64,000 bases of DNA, from NCBI GenBank assembly GCA_002083365.1, contig LVWS01000033.1, positions 496,001 to 560,000 on the forward strand. The letters are read 5' to 3'. Numbering within the stretch: the first letter of the stretch is position 1; each line of letters starts with the position of its first letter. A program made the translations under genes and the position numbers. The DNA comes from Nitrospira sp. SG-bin1 (lineage in GTDB: Bacteria; Nitrospirota; Nitrospiria; Nitrospirales; Nitrospiraceae). The notes under the pieces were generated by a model. The model saw only the letters and a list, made by a program, of their open reading frames with translations. It made no database searches and was not told the DNA's origin. This document shows positions 9,601 to 18,164 of this stretch, piece by piece.

Positions 9601-10100
9601 AGGAGGTTGGTGATGAGTGACTCGCGTTCAAAGGCCGCCGCTGTTTCGAAGCGGAAGATCGCCTGCTCGAACGTCGAACGTGGAATGACACGGTGCATCG
9701 CCGCGGCGACGGAGGTGACGAGGATGGCGGGAGGGTTGACCAACAAGCGATGGAGCGTCGTCATGTGGTGCGCGATCAAGCCGACATGCGGTGCCGTCGC
9801 TTCATAGGGGAGCGTTTCCCATTCCGGGAACCAGGCGAGGTTTGCGATCGGACGACCCATGAGTTCATGGAAAAAACACAAGTCATTATACGTTCGTTCG
9901 GCGGCGTCGTCGTTTGCCGTGACGACCACCCACGGCCCGGCGTGGTTCGGAGTATGTCTGGGCGTGTCGTTCAACAGAGCCAAGGCACAAGCCGCAGTGG
10001 AGCCGTGGGCTCCCAGCAGACAGACACGGGGTCGGTCTTGGCCGAGTGCTGAACGAAGCGGAGCGAGCCAGGGTAAGGTTTGGGGATCGGTGTCAGACAC
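6624..10100 (-). CDS. mfd: transcription-repair coupling factor
   Basis: 1158-residue Mfd, which removes RNA polymerase stalled at DNA lesions and recruits UvrA. It shows the UvrB-homology N-terminal region, the RNA polymerase interaction domain (FSGGDTLYVPLDRLNQVQRY, about residue 510-530), and superfamily 2 translocase motifs: Walker A GDVGYGKTEVAMRAA, motif II DEEQWFGVKHKERL, motif III TLTATPIPRTLQMAMS, motif VI QLRGRVGRGGEQAYAYF, then a TRCF C-terminal domain. Full length for the family. In motif II a Trp stands where most homologues have Arg (DEEQRFG or DEEHRFG). It starts 3 bp after rfaE2 ends. Confidence 0.97.
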   Translation of the reverse strand: MSDTDPQTLPWLAPLRSALGQDRPRVCLLGAHGSTAACALALLNDTPRHTPNHAGPWVVVTANDDAAERTYNDLCFFHELMGRPIANLAWFPEWETLPYEATAPHVGLIAHHMTTLHRLLVNPPAILVTSVAAAMHRVIPRSTFEQAIFRFETAAAFERESLITNLLRLGYRRVSVVEIPGEFSIRGGIVDIFSTAYANPVRVEFLGDQVESIRLFDPSTQTSITKLNEGWVLPAREFLRPPHASDEIESIPSDAEWRSPDLYDSMDTLFDYLTADPILALDQPDRLKQACEAAWGKIDDGYLRHVDRDATRPYPSPERLFLTWQGIQQRIASWPLLALEPLTAPDSSWNQMFSFSTQTPGSIGLGIRGTAFSQTLGLLEGLRNEHRVVLVARSRGQVDRLLALLREHDLPADPWKPTSWSGHRTGKLPFHVLHGDLSSGFLSGDLRLALLTEEELFAKGARHKPQPKSRTATFLSSLEDLNVGDYVVHVQHGIAKYRGLKRLSVQDFESDFLILEFSGGDTLYVPLDRLNQVQRYSGAEGHAPRLDRLGGTSWAKTTARVKKDIEEMAQELIDLYANRELVKRNAYGTTTTLYHEFEAAFEYEETADQLRAIEDIARDMESTKPMDRLVCGDVGYGKTEVAMRAAFKAVEHDRQVAVLVPTTLLAHQHHENFAERFAPFPMRVALLSRFQSAKETNAILKDVAAGTVDVVIGTHRLLQKDVSFRQLGLVIIDEEQWFGVKHKERLKQLRTQVDVLTLTATPIPRTLQMAMSSVRDLSIIDTPPAGRLAIKTEVVRFSDKAVRDAILRELGRGGQVYFVHNRVETMERIGAWLHQLVPEARMVMAHGQMDARPLEAVMLKFVKREADVLIASAIIQSGLDVPNANTIIVNRADLFGLAQLYQLRGRVGRGGEQAYAYFLIPDEGTLTGDAQKRLIAIQQFTELGSGFRIAAADLEIRGAGNLLGKQQSGHIAAIGLDLYMQMVEQAVQRLKGHVIEEEPDPTLQLPVSAFIPEQYVADPHHRLSLYKRLTACGQVGELALLHGEIQDRYGPPPEPVERLLEVMQLRTHAKRLRLNSIEVHGQAVTIVFHPKAVIPEVAVHRLVDQLKKRLRFLSPASFEIHMRQSDWPSLFSELNAILQSLDLCDTKTIQRGTAASQS

Positions 10101-10103
10101 GCA

Positions 10104-10586
10104 TTACTTCGTGGTTGATCGGATGCGTTGAAGAAGCCCCGTCGTGGACATGCCGGGAACCAGCGGGATCGTCTTGACCACACCTCCACGAGCCTCGACC
10201 ATTTCACGGCCGACGATCCGATCGATCCCCCAATCCCCGCCCTTGACCAGGACGTCCGGTTGAACGGCCGTGATAAGTGGGAGGGGGTCCGATTCATCGA
10301 AAACGACCACGAAATCCACGCAGCCTAAGGCCGCCAGTATTTCCGCCCGTTGTGCCTCGGGCACAATCGGTCGATCAGGCGCCTTGCCCAGGGTGCGGAC
10401 CGAGGTATCACTGTTCACACCGACGACCAGAATATCGCCGAGAGCCTTCGCCGCCTGCAGATATCGGGTATGTCCGATATGCATCAAGTCGAAACAGCCG
10501 TTGGTGAAAACAATCCGCTTCCCCTGAGCCCGTTCACTGGAAAGTATGGAAAGCAGTCGATCGCGGGGCACCACCTTTGTGATCAT
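10104..10586 (-). CDS. rfaE2: D-glycero-beta-D-manno-heptose 1-phosphate adenylyltransferase
   Basis: 160-residue nucleotidyltransferase of the cytidylyltransferase fold. It converts heptose-1-phosphate to ADP-heptose for LPS inner core. Motifs: TNGCFDLMHIGHTRYL with the HxGH active site, VGVNSDTSVR, RPIVPEAQRAEIL, and KGGDW. It has only the adenylyltransferase half of E. coli HldE, so the kinase must be encoded elsewhere. First gene of the leftward operon with mfd. gmhA, another heptose-pathway gene, lies about 5 kb to the right in a separate operon. Confidence 0.92.
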   Translation of the reverse strand: MITKVVPRDRLLSILSSERAQGKRIVFTNGCFDLMHIGHTRYLQAAKALGDILVVGVNSDTSVRTLGKAPDRPIVPEAQRAEILAALGCVDFVVVFDESDPLPLITAVQPDVLVKGGDWGIDRIVGREMVEARGGVVKTIPLVPGMSTTGLLQRIRSTTK

Positions 10587-10757
10587 GAGACCATCATACC
10601 GCGCAGACCGTGGCGTCGGCTACATGGAAAGCTCGTAGGGTACCGGTTCCTGAGGACCTTCGAAGGAGGGAGAACATTACACGGGGGTCGTGACGCGACC
10701 CTCAAGTCATCAGGCAATGGACCGATAGAGCACGTAACGAACTCGAAGGTTCCGGGT

Positions 10758-13700
10758 ATGGGTGTGCCCGAAGCGTGGATCATGATGACCGATGGCATAA
10801 GCATGTTCTGGATCATTGCGGCGGCCAATGTTCTGCTGGTCGCTCCCTTGATTTTCTTCCTTATGCAGACATCCCGGCGGGCGCGGGTGGATGAGTTCCG
10901 CGCGGAAGCTGAACGAGCCAAGTTCCAAGAAAACGAGCAGAGGCTCAGAAGTATTTTGGAAGCGGAACCCCATGGGATATTGGTGCTGGGACGGGACTAT
11001 CGGGTGCTTCAAATCAATCCTGCCGGTTGTCTCCTCTTCGATGCGGGTTTTTCAGAAGAGATCGTGGGAACCGATATTCGAACGTATATCCAGGCGAACG
11101 ATCGTCTGCAGATCGAGGAAATGCATAGGGCGGCCGAGGAAGGCCGAGAAACCTGCGGAAAGGGGCGGCTCGTCGGACTATCGGGTCAGGTCCGTTGGGC
11201 CGAGATCACGTTCGTCCCGCTTCCGACCGCTGACGGCACGGTGCACGCGGTTCTCAGCGTCGTCCGGGATGTGACAGAACAGAGGCGCGCCGATCGTCGG
11301 CAAGCCCTCCAGCATGCCGTGGCCAAAGTGCTTGCCGGCACTTCCACGGTCGAACAAGCGGTCCCTGACCTCCTCCAGGCCATTGTGCTCAATCTCGATT
11401 GGCAGGCCGGTTTGTTTTGGCGGGTGCAGGACGACCGGCGAACCATCGTCTGCACGCAGGACTGGGCGGTGGATAGAACGGTGGCGCAGGAGTTTTTGAG
11501 CAGGAGCCGACAGGACGCCCACGTTGCGGGGGAGGATCTCCCGGGGCACTGTTGGGCCCGCGGCGAACCGGTGTGGGTACAGGATATTACAAGAGACCCT
11601 CTGTTCACTCGTGGAGCCGTCGAAGGGGCGAGCAGGCTGCGCGCAGCCTGCTCGTTTCCGGTTTGGCTCAGGGCCAATGTCTATGGCGTCATGGAGCTCT
11701 TCAGCGGCGAGCCTCAGGCCGTGGATTGGGATCTACTGAAGACCTTGGGCACGATCGGGAGACAGATCGGTCTTTTCGTCGAACGAACCGAAGTGGAAGC
11801 GGCGCTGCACGAGAACGAAGCCCGTACCAGTCTGATCATCGACACCGCGCTGGACGCCGTGATGACGATGGATCGTGCGGGTCGAATTACCGAGTGGAAC
11901 GCGCAGGCCGAGCAGATTTTCGGCTGGTCCGCTCATGAGGTGATCGGGCGTGATGTAGCCGACACCATTTTCCCGCCGTCTCATCGCGCCGGCTATCGCG
12001 AGTACGTTCAGCGACTCGTAGAATTTCGTGACGCGCCCATGACCAACAGGCTGGTTGAAATGATCGGGTTCCGGCGCGACGGCAGCGAATTTCCCATCGA
12101 GATTGCCATGACGCCGTTGGCGATCGAGGGTTCCGTGATCTTCAGCGCGTTTATCCGTGACATCACGAGTCGGAAAGAATCGGAGCACGTGTTGAAGAGC
12201 AATGCGCAGCAATTGGAACAGATCAATCACCAGCTGGATGCCGCGTTGAGGGAAGCCAAGGCTGCGACCGACGCCAAGTCGTCGTTCCTGGCGACGATGA
12301 GTCACGAAATCCGCACACCCATGAATGGTGTCATCGGGATGACCGGTCTCCTCATGGAGACCGCCCTCACGGAGGAACAGCGGGAATATGCGGAAACCGT
12401 TCGCGCCTGCGGCGATCATCTGTTGACGGTCATCAACGACATTCTCGATTTTTCCAAGATCGAAGCGGGAAAGCTGGATTTGGAAGTGATCGAATTCGAC
12501 CTTCGCCTTGCCATCGACGAGTCGTTGGATCTTGTGGCGGAACGCGCGTCATCCAAAGGGCTCAATCTAGCTTGTCTGTTCCATGCCGATGTCCCGCGGT
12601 ATCTGCTTGGTGATCCCGGACGTCTTCGGCAGATCGTGATGAACTTGACGGCGAATGCCATCAAGTTCACCGAAAGCGGCGATGTGGTGGTGGAGGTGAC
12701 GGTCGAGACGCAATCCAAAGAGGAGGCGAGGATTCGCGTCTCGGTCACGGATACCGGCATCGGCATCGCAGAAGAAGCACGCGAACGGCTGTTTCAGTCG
12801 TTCAGCCAAGCCGATGGATCCACGACCAGAAAGTATGGCGGGACGGGGCTCGGCTTGGCGATATGCAAACGTCTTGTCGAAATGATGGGGGGAACGATCG
12901 GGGTGACGAGCCGAGTCGGAGAGGGGAGTTGTTTTTGGTTTACGGTGACTCTTCGCAAACAGGCCGAAGATTCCCGGACCGCCGATCTCTCTGCCCCCGT
13001 GCTGACGGATCTTCACATTTTGATCGTGGACGACAAGGCCATCAATCGAAGGATCTTGGAGCTGATGACGAGGAAATGGGGCATGCTCCCGACGGTGGTC
13101 CGCAGCGGCTCCGAGGCGTTGGACGCCCTGAGCCGCCGTGACGGGCAACCGCGGTTCGCGCTTGCGTTGTTGGATGTCGACATGAGTCCGACGGACGGAA
13201 TCGAATTGGCGCGTACGATAAAGACACGGACGGAAGGAGGCGATGCCAAACTGGTGCTGCTCACGTCGTTGGGCCGACGGGGAGATGCAAAGACGGCCAA
13301 AGAAGCGGGATTGGCAGCCTACTTGACCAAGCCGATCCGCGAGCGACAGTTGCACGATTGTCTCGTCGCGGTCATCACGCAACGCCCCGTTGCGCCAGGT
13401 ACGTCGGCTGCGAAGGAGCCGCCGCTCGTCACGCGGCACACGCTCGCGGAATCCAAAGCTCAAGTGGATCTCCGCATCCTCCTGGCCGAGGACAACGTCA
13501 TCAATCAAAAAGTGGCCGTTCGCCTCTTCCAACGGTTAGGATATCGCATTGATGTCGTGGCCAACGGGCGCGAAGCGGTCGAAGCGGTGTCTCGCGTTCG
13601 TTACGACGTGGTGTTCATGGATTGCCAGATGCCGGACGTGGATGGATTGGAGGCGACATGCCTGATCCGAAAACATGAAGCGTCCGGAACCCGCCGTCCG

Positions 13701-13880
13701 GCACGGATCATCGCCATGACGGCGAACGCCATGCAGGGAGACCGAGAACGATGTCTGGCCGCGGGGATGGACGACTATCTCCCCAAACCTATTTCGATAG
13801 ACACGCTGGCCGGGGTTTTGGATCGAGTCAACCGGGAACAGGAATGTTCCCGAATCGATCCTAGTCAGGAAGCCGCATAA
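10758..13880 (+). CDS. hybrid sensor histidine kinase with two receiver domains
   Basis: 1040-residue membrane-linked hybrid kinase. Order: TM segment ~residues 13-35; PAS domain ~55-170; GAF-like domain ~185-335; second PAS ~345-480 (DTALDAVMTMDRAGRITEWN); HisKA with MSHEIRTPMNGVIGM and phospho-acceptor His516; HATPase with N box, DTGIGI and GGTGLGLAICKRLVEMMGG; REC1 from ~752 (VDDKAINRR, Asp in LLDVDMSP); REC2 from ~903 (AEDNVINQK, Asp in FMDCQMPDVDG, then MTANAMQG and LPKPI). No Hpt domain at the C-terminus, so a separate phosphotransferase is expected. The frame is open upstream into rfaE2; ATG 10758 is chosen for a GAAGG site 8 bases before it. Ligand and target unknown. Confidence 0.9.
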   Translation: MGVPEAWIMMTDGISMFWIIAAANVLLVAPLIFFLMQTSRRARVDEFRAEAERAKFQENEQRLRSILEAEPHGILVLGRDYRVLQINPAGCLLFDAGFSEEIVGTDIRTYIQANDRLQIEEMHRAAEEGRETCGKGRLVGLSGQVRWAEITFVPLPTADGTVHAVLSVVRDVTEQRRADRRQALQHAVAKVLAGTSTVEQAVPDLLQAIVLNLDWQAGLFWRVQDDRRTIVCTQDWAVDRTVAQEFLSRSRQDAHVAGEDLPGHCWARGEPVWVQDITRDPLFTRGAVEGASRLRAACSFPVWLRANVYGVMELFSGEPQAVDWDLLKTLGTIGRQIGLFVERTEVEAALHENEARTSLIIDTALDAVMTMDRAGRITEWNAQAEQIFGWSAHEVIGRDVADTIFPPSHRAGYREYVQRLVEFRDAPMTNRLVEMIGFRRDGSEFPIEIAMTPLAIEGSVIFSAFIRDITSRKESEHVLKSNAQQLEQINHQLDAALREAKAATDAKSSFLATMSHEIRTPMNGVIGMTGLLMETALTEEQREYAETVRACGDHLLTVINDILDFSKIEAGKLDLEVIEFDLRLAIDESLDLVAERASSKGLNLACLFHADVPRYLLGDPGRLRQIVMNLTANAIKFTESGDVVVEVTVETQSKEEARIRVSVTDTGIGIAEEARERLFQSFSQADGSTTRKYGGTGLGLAICKRLVEMMGGTIGVTSRVGEGSCFWFTVTLRKQAEDSRTADLSAPVLTDLHILIVDDKAINRRILELMTRKWGMLPTVVRSGSEALDALSRRDGQPRFALALLDVDMSPTDGIELARTIKTRTEGGDAKLVLLTSLGRRGDAKTAKEAGLAAYLTKPIRERQLHDCLVAVITQRPVAPGTSAAKEPPLVTRHTLAESKAQVDLRILLAEDNVINQKVAVRLFQRLGYRIDVVANGREAVEAVSRVRYDVVFMDCQMPDVDGLEATCLIRKHEASGTRRPARIIAMTANAMQGDRERCLAAGMDDYLPKPISIDTLAGVLDRVNREQECSRIDPSQEAA

Positions 13881-13912
13881 CAAGCGGTTGCCTCTCAAGG
13901 CCTATTCAGCCG

Positions 13913-14608
13913 TCAGGACAATCCAAGCGTCAATTGCTCGGGGATGTCGTTGAGCCGATTCGGTCGGTCGGAGCGGGATGATGAGTCGACGGCATGGGGT
14001 GGGGATGGAGAGGAACGATCCTCGATCAGTTGAGCGGGCGATACGAGTTCCTCCAATGGACCCCGACAGGCGCCGCAGTGATGGCGCTTCGGTTGAATCG
14101 TTCTTCGCTGCCGTCGATAGAGATGGCCGCAGTCTCGGCATCGCCAGGCGAATTTCGAGAGGGCCATCACTTCCTTCTCCAACGAGTGGTACGTCGTCAC
14201 GGCTACTTCTCCAGATCGATTCATCTGTGTCATTTTCCGCAAAAACTCCAGGCCATGATCCGGTCGACGTTTCAGCACATCGAACTGCCATTGATGGATC
14301 ATTTCATGAGCCAAGGTGTTGAGCAACTCCTGTTCCGCGTAGGGTGTTCGTGCGGCGAGTTGTTCGAAGAGCGGGACGGAAAGGCGAATTTCGCGACGAC
14401 GGTGCGTGATGGCCGAAGGGTACGATGTCTTTGGCCCCTCTCGACTAGCAAACATCCCGACCGAGGCGGTCAGACGCTGACTCCAGACGATCTCGATCGG
14501 CCTGAGTGAACCAGCAAAATACCGTCCGTTCAAATGTTGCCAACGAGCCTGTAGCCATTCGGAAGAACAGAGTATCGAAAGGCTCGAGGCTGCGGGAGTA
14601 CGGCTCAT
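13913..14608 (-). CDS. SprT-like zinc metallopeptidase
   Basis: 231 residues. SprT-like domain at ~20-185 with the zinc-protease motif HEMIHQW (HExxH) and a downstream His in DHGLEF as third ligand. A C-terminal zinc ribbon follows (CRDCGHLYRR then CGACRG). This is the architecture of SprT/Spartan-type proteins; the eukaryotic member cleaves DNA-protein crosslinks, the bacterial function is unsettled. Start overlaps the stop of the preceding gene as ATGA, indicating translational coupling within the operon gmhA / deoxyhypusine-synthase-like / this gene. Confidence 0.85.
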   Translation of the reverse strand: MSRTPAASSLSILCSSEWLQARWQHLNGRYFAGSLRPIEIVWSQRLTASVGMFASREGPKTSYPSAITHRRREIRLSVPLFEQLAARTPYAEQELLNTLAHEMIHQWQFDVLKRRPDHGLEFLRKMTQMNRSGEVAVTTYHSLEKEVMALSKFAWRCRDCGHLYRRQRRTIQPKRHHCGACRGPLEELVSPAQLIEDRSSPSPPHAVDSSSRSDRPNRLNDIPEQLTLGLS

Positions 14609-15594
14609 CCCAATTCCTCCAAGACGGCCGCCGCGAGTAATGGCAACATGATTTCGTGATGGCCGGTCAAGGAATAGCCCTGGCCGCCCTTTTGTGTGGG
14701 GCGACGCACGACGTTGGTCTGCGGCCGGTAATGGGAAAGAAAGTCCATGTTTACGGTCGTAATGTCGGCGATCGAATGGCCGAGGTTTCTCCCCAGCGAC
14801 AGTGTCTTCAAAAAGACTTCCGGCAGAATCACGGCCGAGCCGACGTTCAGATAGACGCCACCTTCCATCCCGGCGACGACAGCGGTCAGACGCCTGAAGT
14901 CCAGGAGAGAAGTGGCTCCGATGGCTGCGCCGTCCGCCGAGGGGTGCATGTGGATAATATCGGTCCCGACCGCGACATGCACGGTGACCGGAATACCGAG
15001 TTTCGCTCCCGTGGCGAGAATGCTGACCGCTCGATGTGGGAATTGATCCGCTGTTTGGTTCATGTAGCGTCCGATGGCTTCACCCAGCCCATGGCCGTCC
15101 TTCGCGCCTCGTGCGATGGCCTCATTCAGCATCCGTCCCGTTTCTTCCGCCATGCCGAACCGCCCCTCATCGATCTCGGCATCGACTTCTTCGGACGTGT
15201 GACCCATGAGTGCCAGTTCGAAGTCGTGAATGATTCCGGCCCCGTTCATGGCCACGGCTGTGATGATGCCTCGTTCCATCAAGTCCGTGATGATCGGCGA
15301 AAGTCCGACTTTGATCACATGGGCTCCGATTCCCAGGATGACGGGGCGACGCCTTCGATGCGCCTTCACGATGGCTTGGGTGACTGCCCGCAACGTCTTG
15401 ACCGCCAAAATGTCCGGTAGACGGGAAGAGAAGGTCGAGAAGGTTCCTCCGCGTTTCCACGGCGCAGCCAAGTCCGAAAGCCGGACTTTGCTGTGTCGTT
15501 TTTTCAGCGGATAGGTCGTGAGGTCAGACGCATTGATCGGAGGGATCAAGGCGGGAGGCCGAGCCGAGGCAGTCCGATCAGGACGCTTTCCCAA
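14605..15594 (-). CDS. deoxyhypusine synthase-like protein
   Basis: 329 residues. The central part looks like the deoxyhypusine synthase fold (VILGIGAHVIKVGLSPIITD, then VAMNGAGIIHDFELALMG), with later segments VAVGTDIIHMHPSADGAAIG and GGVYLNVGSAVILPEVFLK. Bacteria have no hypusine, so the name describes fold similarity only; other bacterial homologues make homospermidine or agmatine-derived polyamines, or have unknown substrates. The start overlaps the end of gmhA by 17 bp and its stop overlaps the SprT-like start, so the three genes are one transcription unit. Family assignment is by pattern and moderate; the reading frame itself is secure. Confidence 0.6.
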   Translation of the reverse strand: MGKRPDRTASARPPALIPPINASDLTTYPLKKRHSKVRLSDLAAPWKRGGTFSTFSSRLPDILAVKTLRAVTQAIVKAHRRRRPVILGIGAHVIKVGLSPIITDLMERGIITAVAMNGAGIIHDFELALMGHTSEEVDAEIDEGRFGMAEETGRMLNEAIARGAKDGHGLGEAIGRYMNQTADQFPHRAVSILATGAKLGIPVTVHVAVGTDIIHMHPSADGAAIGATSLLDFRRLTAVVAGMEGGVYLNVGSAVILPEVFLKTLSLGRNLGHSIADITTVNMDFLSHYRPQTNVVRRPTQKGGQGYSLTGHHEIMLPLLAAAVLEELG

Positions 15595-16156
15595 GGAGAT
15601 GATCCTCTACCAATTCGCACAGGACGTGGCCGAGCGTGATGTGGCTTTCTTGAATCCGAGACGTGACCGTCGATGGGACGATGAATGGATGCTCGACCAA
15701 CCCGGCCAGCTTTCCGCCGTTGGCGCCGGTCCAGGCGATCGTGGTCAAGCCACAGTCGCGGGCCGCTTCGATCCCCTTCAGCACGTTGGGAGAATTCCCA
15801 CTCGTACTGATGCCGATGGCGATATCGCCTTGTCGGCCGTGCGCCCGCACTTGGCGGGCAAACAATTCCTCATAGCCATAGTCGTTGGCGATGCAGGTGA
15901 TGGCGGCAATGTCCGTCGCCAGGGCGATGGCGGGCAAGGGCACCCGCTCGCGCTTGTATCGTCCCACGAACTCCGCGGCGATATGCGCGGCGTCGGTCGA
16001 GCTTCCCCCATTACCAAACAGAAGCACCTTATTGCCGTTGTGGAACGCCTTGGCGATGAGCGTCGCGACCTGCACGATACGATCGGCGTGATCGCGCGCA
16101 AACTGCTGCTTGACGCGGGCGCTGTCCGCAAAAGCGGTCAAAACAATCGTTTGCAT
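15578..16156 (-). CDS. gmhA: phosphoheptose isomerase (sedoheptulose 7-phosphate isomerase)
   Basis: 192-residue SIS-domain enzyme that converts sedoheptulose 7-phosphate to D-glycero-D-manno-heptose 7-phosphate, the first step of LPS heptose synthesis. Signature segments: LLFGNGGSSTDAAHIAAEFVG, IGISTSGNSPNVLKGIEAA, and ESHITLGHVLCELVE near the C-terminus with the catalytic Glu/His. Length is normal for GmhA. First gene of a three-gene leftward operon. Confidence 0.95.
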   Translation of the reverse strand: MQTIVLTAFADSARVKQQFARDHADRIVQVATLIAKAFHNGNKVLLFGNGGSSTDAAHIAAEFVGRYKRERVPLPAIALATDIAAITCIANDYGYEELFARQVRAHGRQGDIAIGISTSGNSPNVLKGIEAARDCGLTTIAWTGANGGKLAGLVEHPFIVPSTVTSRIQESHITLGHVLCELVEDHLLGKAS

Positions 16157-16306
16157 AGCGCGATTCTAGGGGAGGTGGTCCGTCGTGTCAAACTCAGGCG
16201 CGATGTATTGTCTGAGACAGACTGTTGATGTAAGCAACCGGCTTGGCGATCCTTCGGCCCAAATAATTATGGGTGTTCCGGTCGAGTTTTCGGCGAAGCT
16301 CTCGGT

Positions 16307-16564
16307 TCATCGACGATAGACCTCACGGCGGTGGCCGATGGTTACCACGGTGATCTGCTTTCGGACGTTGTCGATTTCATACACCACTCGATAGGTGCCC
16401 ACACGGATTCGATACAAGGGAACTCCAGGTGAATTTCTTCGCACCTTGCGGTTGAGGATTCTCTTTCAGCCTGAGTATCGCCGCATCGATCCGGCGCAAT
16501 ACCTGATCGTCAAGCCGTTCCAGTTCCTTGCCGGCAGATGGCTTGATGACAGACGGTAGGTCAC
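16307..16564 (-). pseudogene. RelE/ParE-family toxin, frameshifted
   Basis: A RelE-type toxin can be read only by changing frame twice. It opens with GTG (16564, overlapping the antitoxin stop as GTGA) giving VTYRL; then one base is missing near 16549 and the frame continues as VIKPSAGKELERLDDQVLRR and a RLKENPQPQGAKK helix; a second shift near 16430 is needed to reach PGVPLYRIRVGTYRVVYEID and ITVVTIGHRREVYRR before the stop at 16307. These are the standard RelE/ParE blocks in the right order. As sequenced the toxin is inactive; two independent sequencing errors are the alternative. Confidence 0.7.
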
Positions 16565-16710
16565 AGACGACCGGCCTTTTTCAGGTTTTGCCGCACCTTT
16601 TCATATGGCACCGGCCTTTCGGCTCGGCGCTCATACCATCGTGCAACATCGATCAGGTCCTCCTCTTGAGCGCTGAATCCGTCCCATTGGTCGTCGCGCG
16701 GGCGAAGCAT
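16561..16710 (-). CDS. small antitoxin of a RelE/ParE-type toxin-antitoxin pair
   Basis: 49-residue protein beginning MLRPRDDQWDGFSAQEEDL and ending QNLKKAGRL, directly upstream of and overlapping the RelE-like toxin reading frame by 4 bp. It has no strongly diagnostic DNA-binding motif that I can name; position, size and overlap with the toxin define the call. The frame is intact although the toxin is broken. Confidence 0.6.
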   Translation of the reverse strand: MLRPRDDQWDGFSAQEEDLIDVARWYERRAERPVPYEKVRQNLKKAGRL

Positions 16711-16742
16711 TACCGGACTTAGAGAGGGATTCTTGCCGTCAA

Positions 16743-17828
16743 CTATTTTGAGATAGGTTCATCACTCATTGGGTTTTCACAGATCAACGGATCAAGCCGA
16801 TCGGCATGTTGATGGGCCCACCTAAGCCATTGGTCCGTCGGGCTTTTTGACTGAACTTCGCCGTGTTTGGAAACCAGCATGTCCTTGAGCGCTGCGAGAT
16901 AGTTTCGAAGCTGTCGGGCCTTGGCCCAGTTGGCGGCCTCTTGCTCTAGTGCTCGCCGTCTGGCCAGTTCTTCTTCTTGCCTCTGCGCCTCTTCTTGTCT
17001 CCGAAGTTGGGCCTCACGCCGCAAGCGCTCTTCCTCTTCCTGTCTGAGTCGGCGGACCTTGGCAGCCTCGGCGATTTTGATTAATCCCACGATAAAGTCA
17101 TTCAGGCACGTTTCAAGTCTAGTGGTCTTTCGGTCGCTCCAGCTCTTTTGGATGCCATCGATTCCCCAAGTGCCAATCTTCAAAAAGAGATTGCCTGTCG
17201 GAATGTATTGATACCGGCGGCGCATCCACGATTCGAGTCGCGAATTCTTCTGATCCGGATGGTCGAGTCGTTGAAATCGTTCCTCAAGCCCGAACTCGAT
17301 GGATTCGCCATTGATACGAACTCCCAGAGTCTTGTCGTAGCCGTCCCGAATGTCAACTGGATAGCCGCGGGATTCGAGCTCCTTGAACAGGGTGTTCATG
17401 ATTCGCAGGGCTCGACCAAGGCTTGTCGGGCTTACGCGTATGTTGAGCTGTCTGATGTTCCCTGACCAAATGGCACCGTAGTCATCCACTTTCGGCGATC
17501 GCCATTCAGCTAAGTGTTCTTCAAGTAATCGATGCGGATTGGTCAGTCGGTCTGGCACAACGATCTTCTGCTCAGAAGCTTGCTCGGCGGTGATCCGTTG
17601 CTCGGCATATTCTGAGAGTGGTACTACAGATTCGAGTCGGATGGTACGGTGAATCGTCACTGCCTGCTTGGATGGATCAGTGTTTGGCGGGAGCGGCGAT
17701 TGTTTGACTGTTTTTCCTGTCTCTTTGCGTCTCCAGTACCCGCGCCAAGGGTAGGGGACGTTCAACTTTTTGCAGATTTTGGCCAAGGCAACGTCTGAAA
17801 TTCCGTACTCTTTGGCAAGCTTGGTCAT
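16743..17828 (-). CDS. hypothetical protein with N-terminal HTH-like segment and coiled coil, frameshifted at its 5' end
   Basis: 361 residues in this frame. The N-terminus MTKLAKEYGISDVALAKICK followed by NVPYPWRGYWRRKETGK is a helix-turn-helix-like block known from uncharacterised bacterial proteins, which normally begin with a segment like LTRQALYDLVWSTP. Here that segment sits just upstream in another frame (17832-17901), so the natural gene probably starts at 17901 and one extra C in a CCCC run at about 17829-17832 breaks it. Middle part unassigned; residues ~265-315 form a charged coiled coil (EEEERLRREAQLRRQEEAQR). Function unknown. Confidence 0.6.
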   Translation of the reverse strand: MTKLAKEYGISDVALAKICKKLNVPYPWRGYWRRKETGKTVKQSPLPPNTDPSKQAVTIHRTIRLESVVPLSEYAEQRITAEQASEQKIVVPDRLTNPHRLLEEHLAEWRSPKVDDYGAIWSGNIRQLNIRVSPTSLGRALRIMNTLFKELESRGYPVDIRDGYDKTLGVRINGESIEFGLEERFQRLDHPDQKNSRLESWMRRRYQYIPTGNLFLKIGTWGIDGIQKSWSDRKTTRLETCLNDFIVGLIKIAEAAKVRRLRQEEEERLRREAQLRRQEEAQRQEEELARRRALEQEAANWAKARQLRNYLAALKDMLVSKHGEVQSKSPTDQWLRWAHQHADRLDPLICENPMSDEPISK

Positions 17829-17901
17829 GGGGTGTCGACCACACCAGGTCGTATAAGGCTTGCCGAGTTAGTTCTGTCTCTTTGCAGCGTTCATCAAACA
17901 T
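17829..17901 (-). other. displaced 5' end of the preceding gene
   Basis: Starting with ATG at 17901 after a GGAGGGTGAATC-like leader, this reads MFDERCKETELTRQALYDLV then WSTP, which joins naturally to MTKLAKEYG of the downstream frame if one C is removed. The intact protein would be about 385 residues. Confidence 0.6.
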
Positions 17902-18164
17902 GATTCACCCTCCTCCTGTCCATGGTAGGTGAGGTTGCATAACGGCAAAGATAGTGCAAGCTCGCAGCTAGACGGAATAAGGCAATAGATTTGGGAAATA
18001 CGAGATTCTATTATGCTCGATCGCAGCGCTTCCTTTTGGAGAAGTGTCATGCCCCTGAGGGAACCGAATCAATGTTCCAGGTGACAACCATTGTCCCCGA
18101 TCCCTTTTGTGTGCCTGCCTGTCGAATTGAACAGACATATGGCCAATGGTATAGTCGTCGCGCC

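Noticed and set aside
14949..14957. Third perfect DnaA box (TGTGGATAA)
   Set aside because: Single copy inside a coding sequence; expected by chance in a window of this size.
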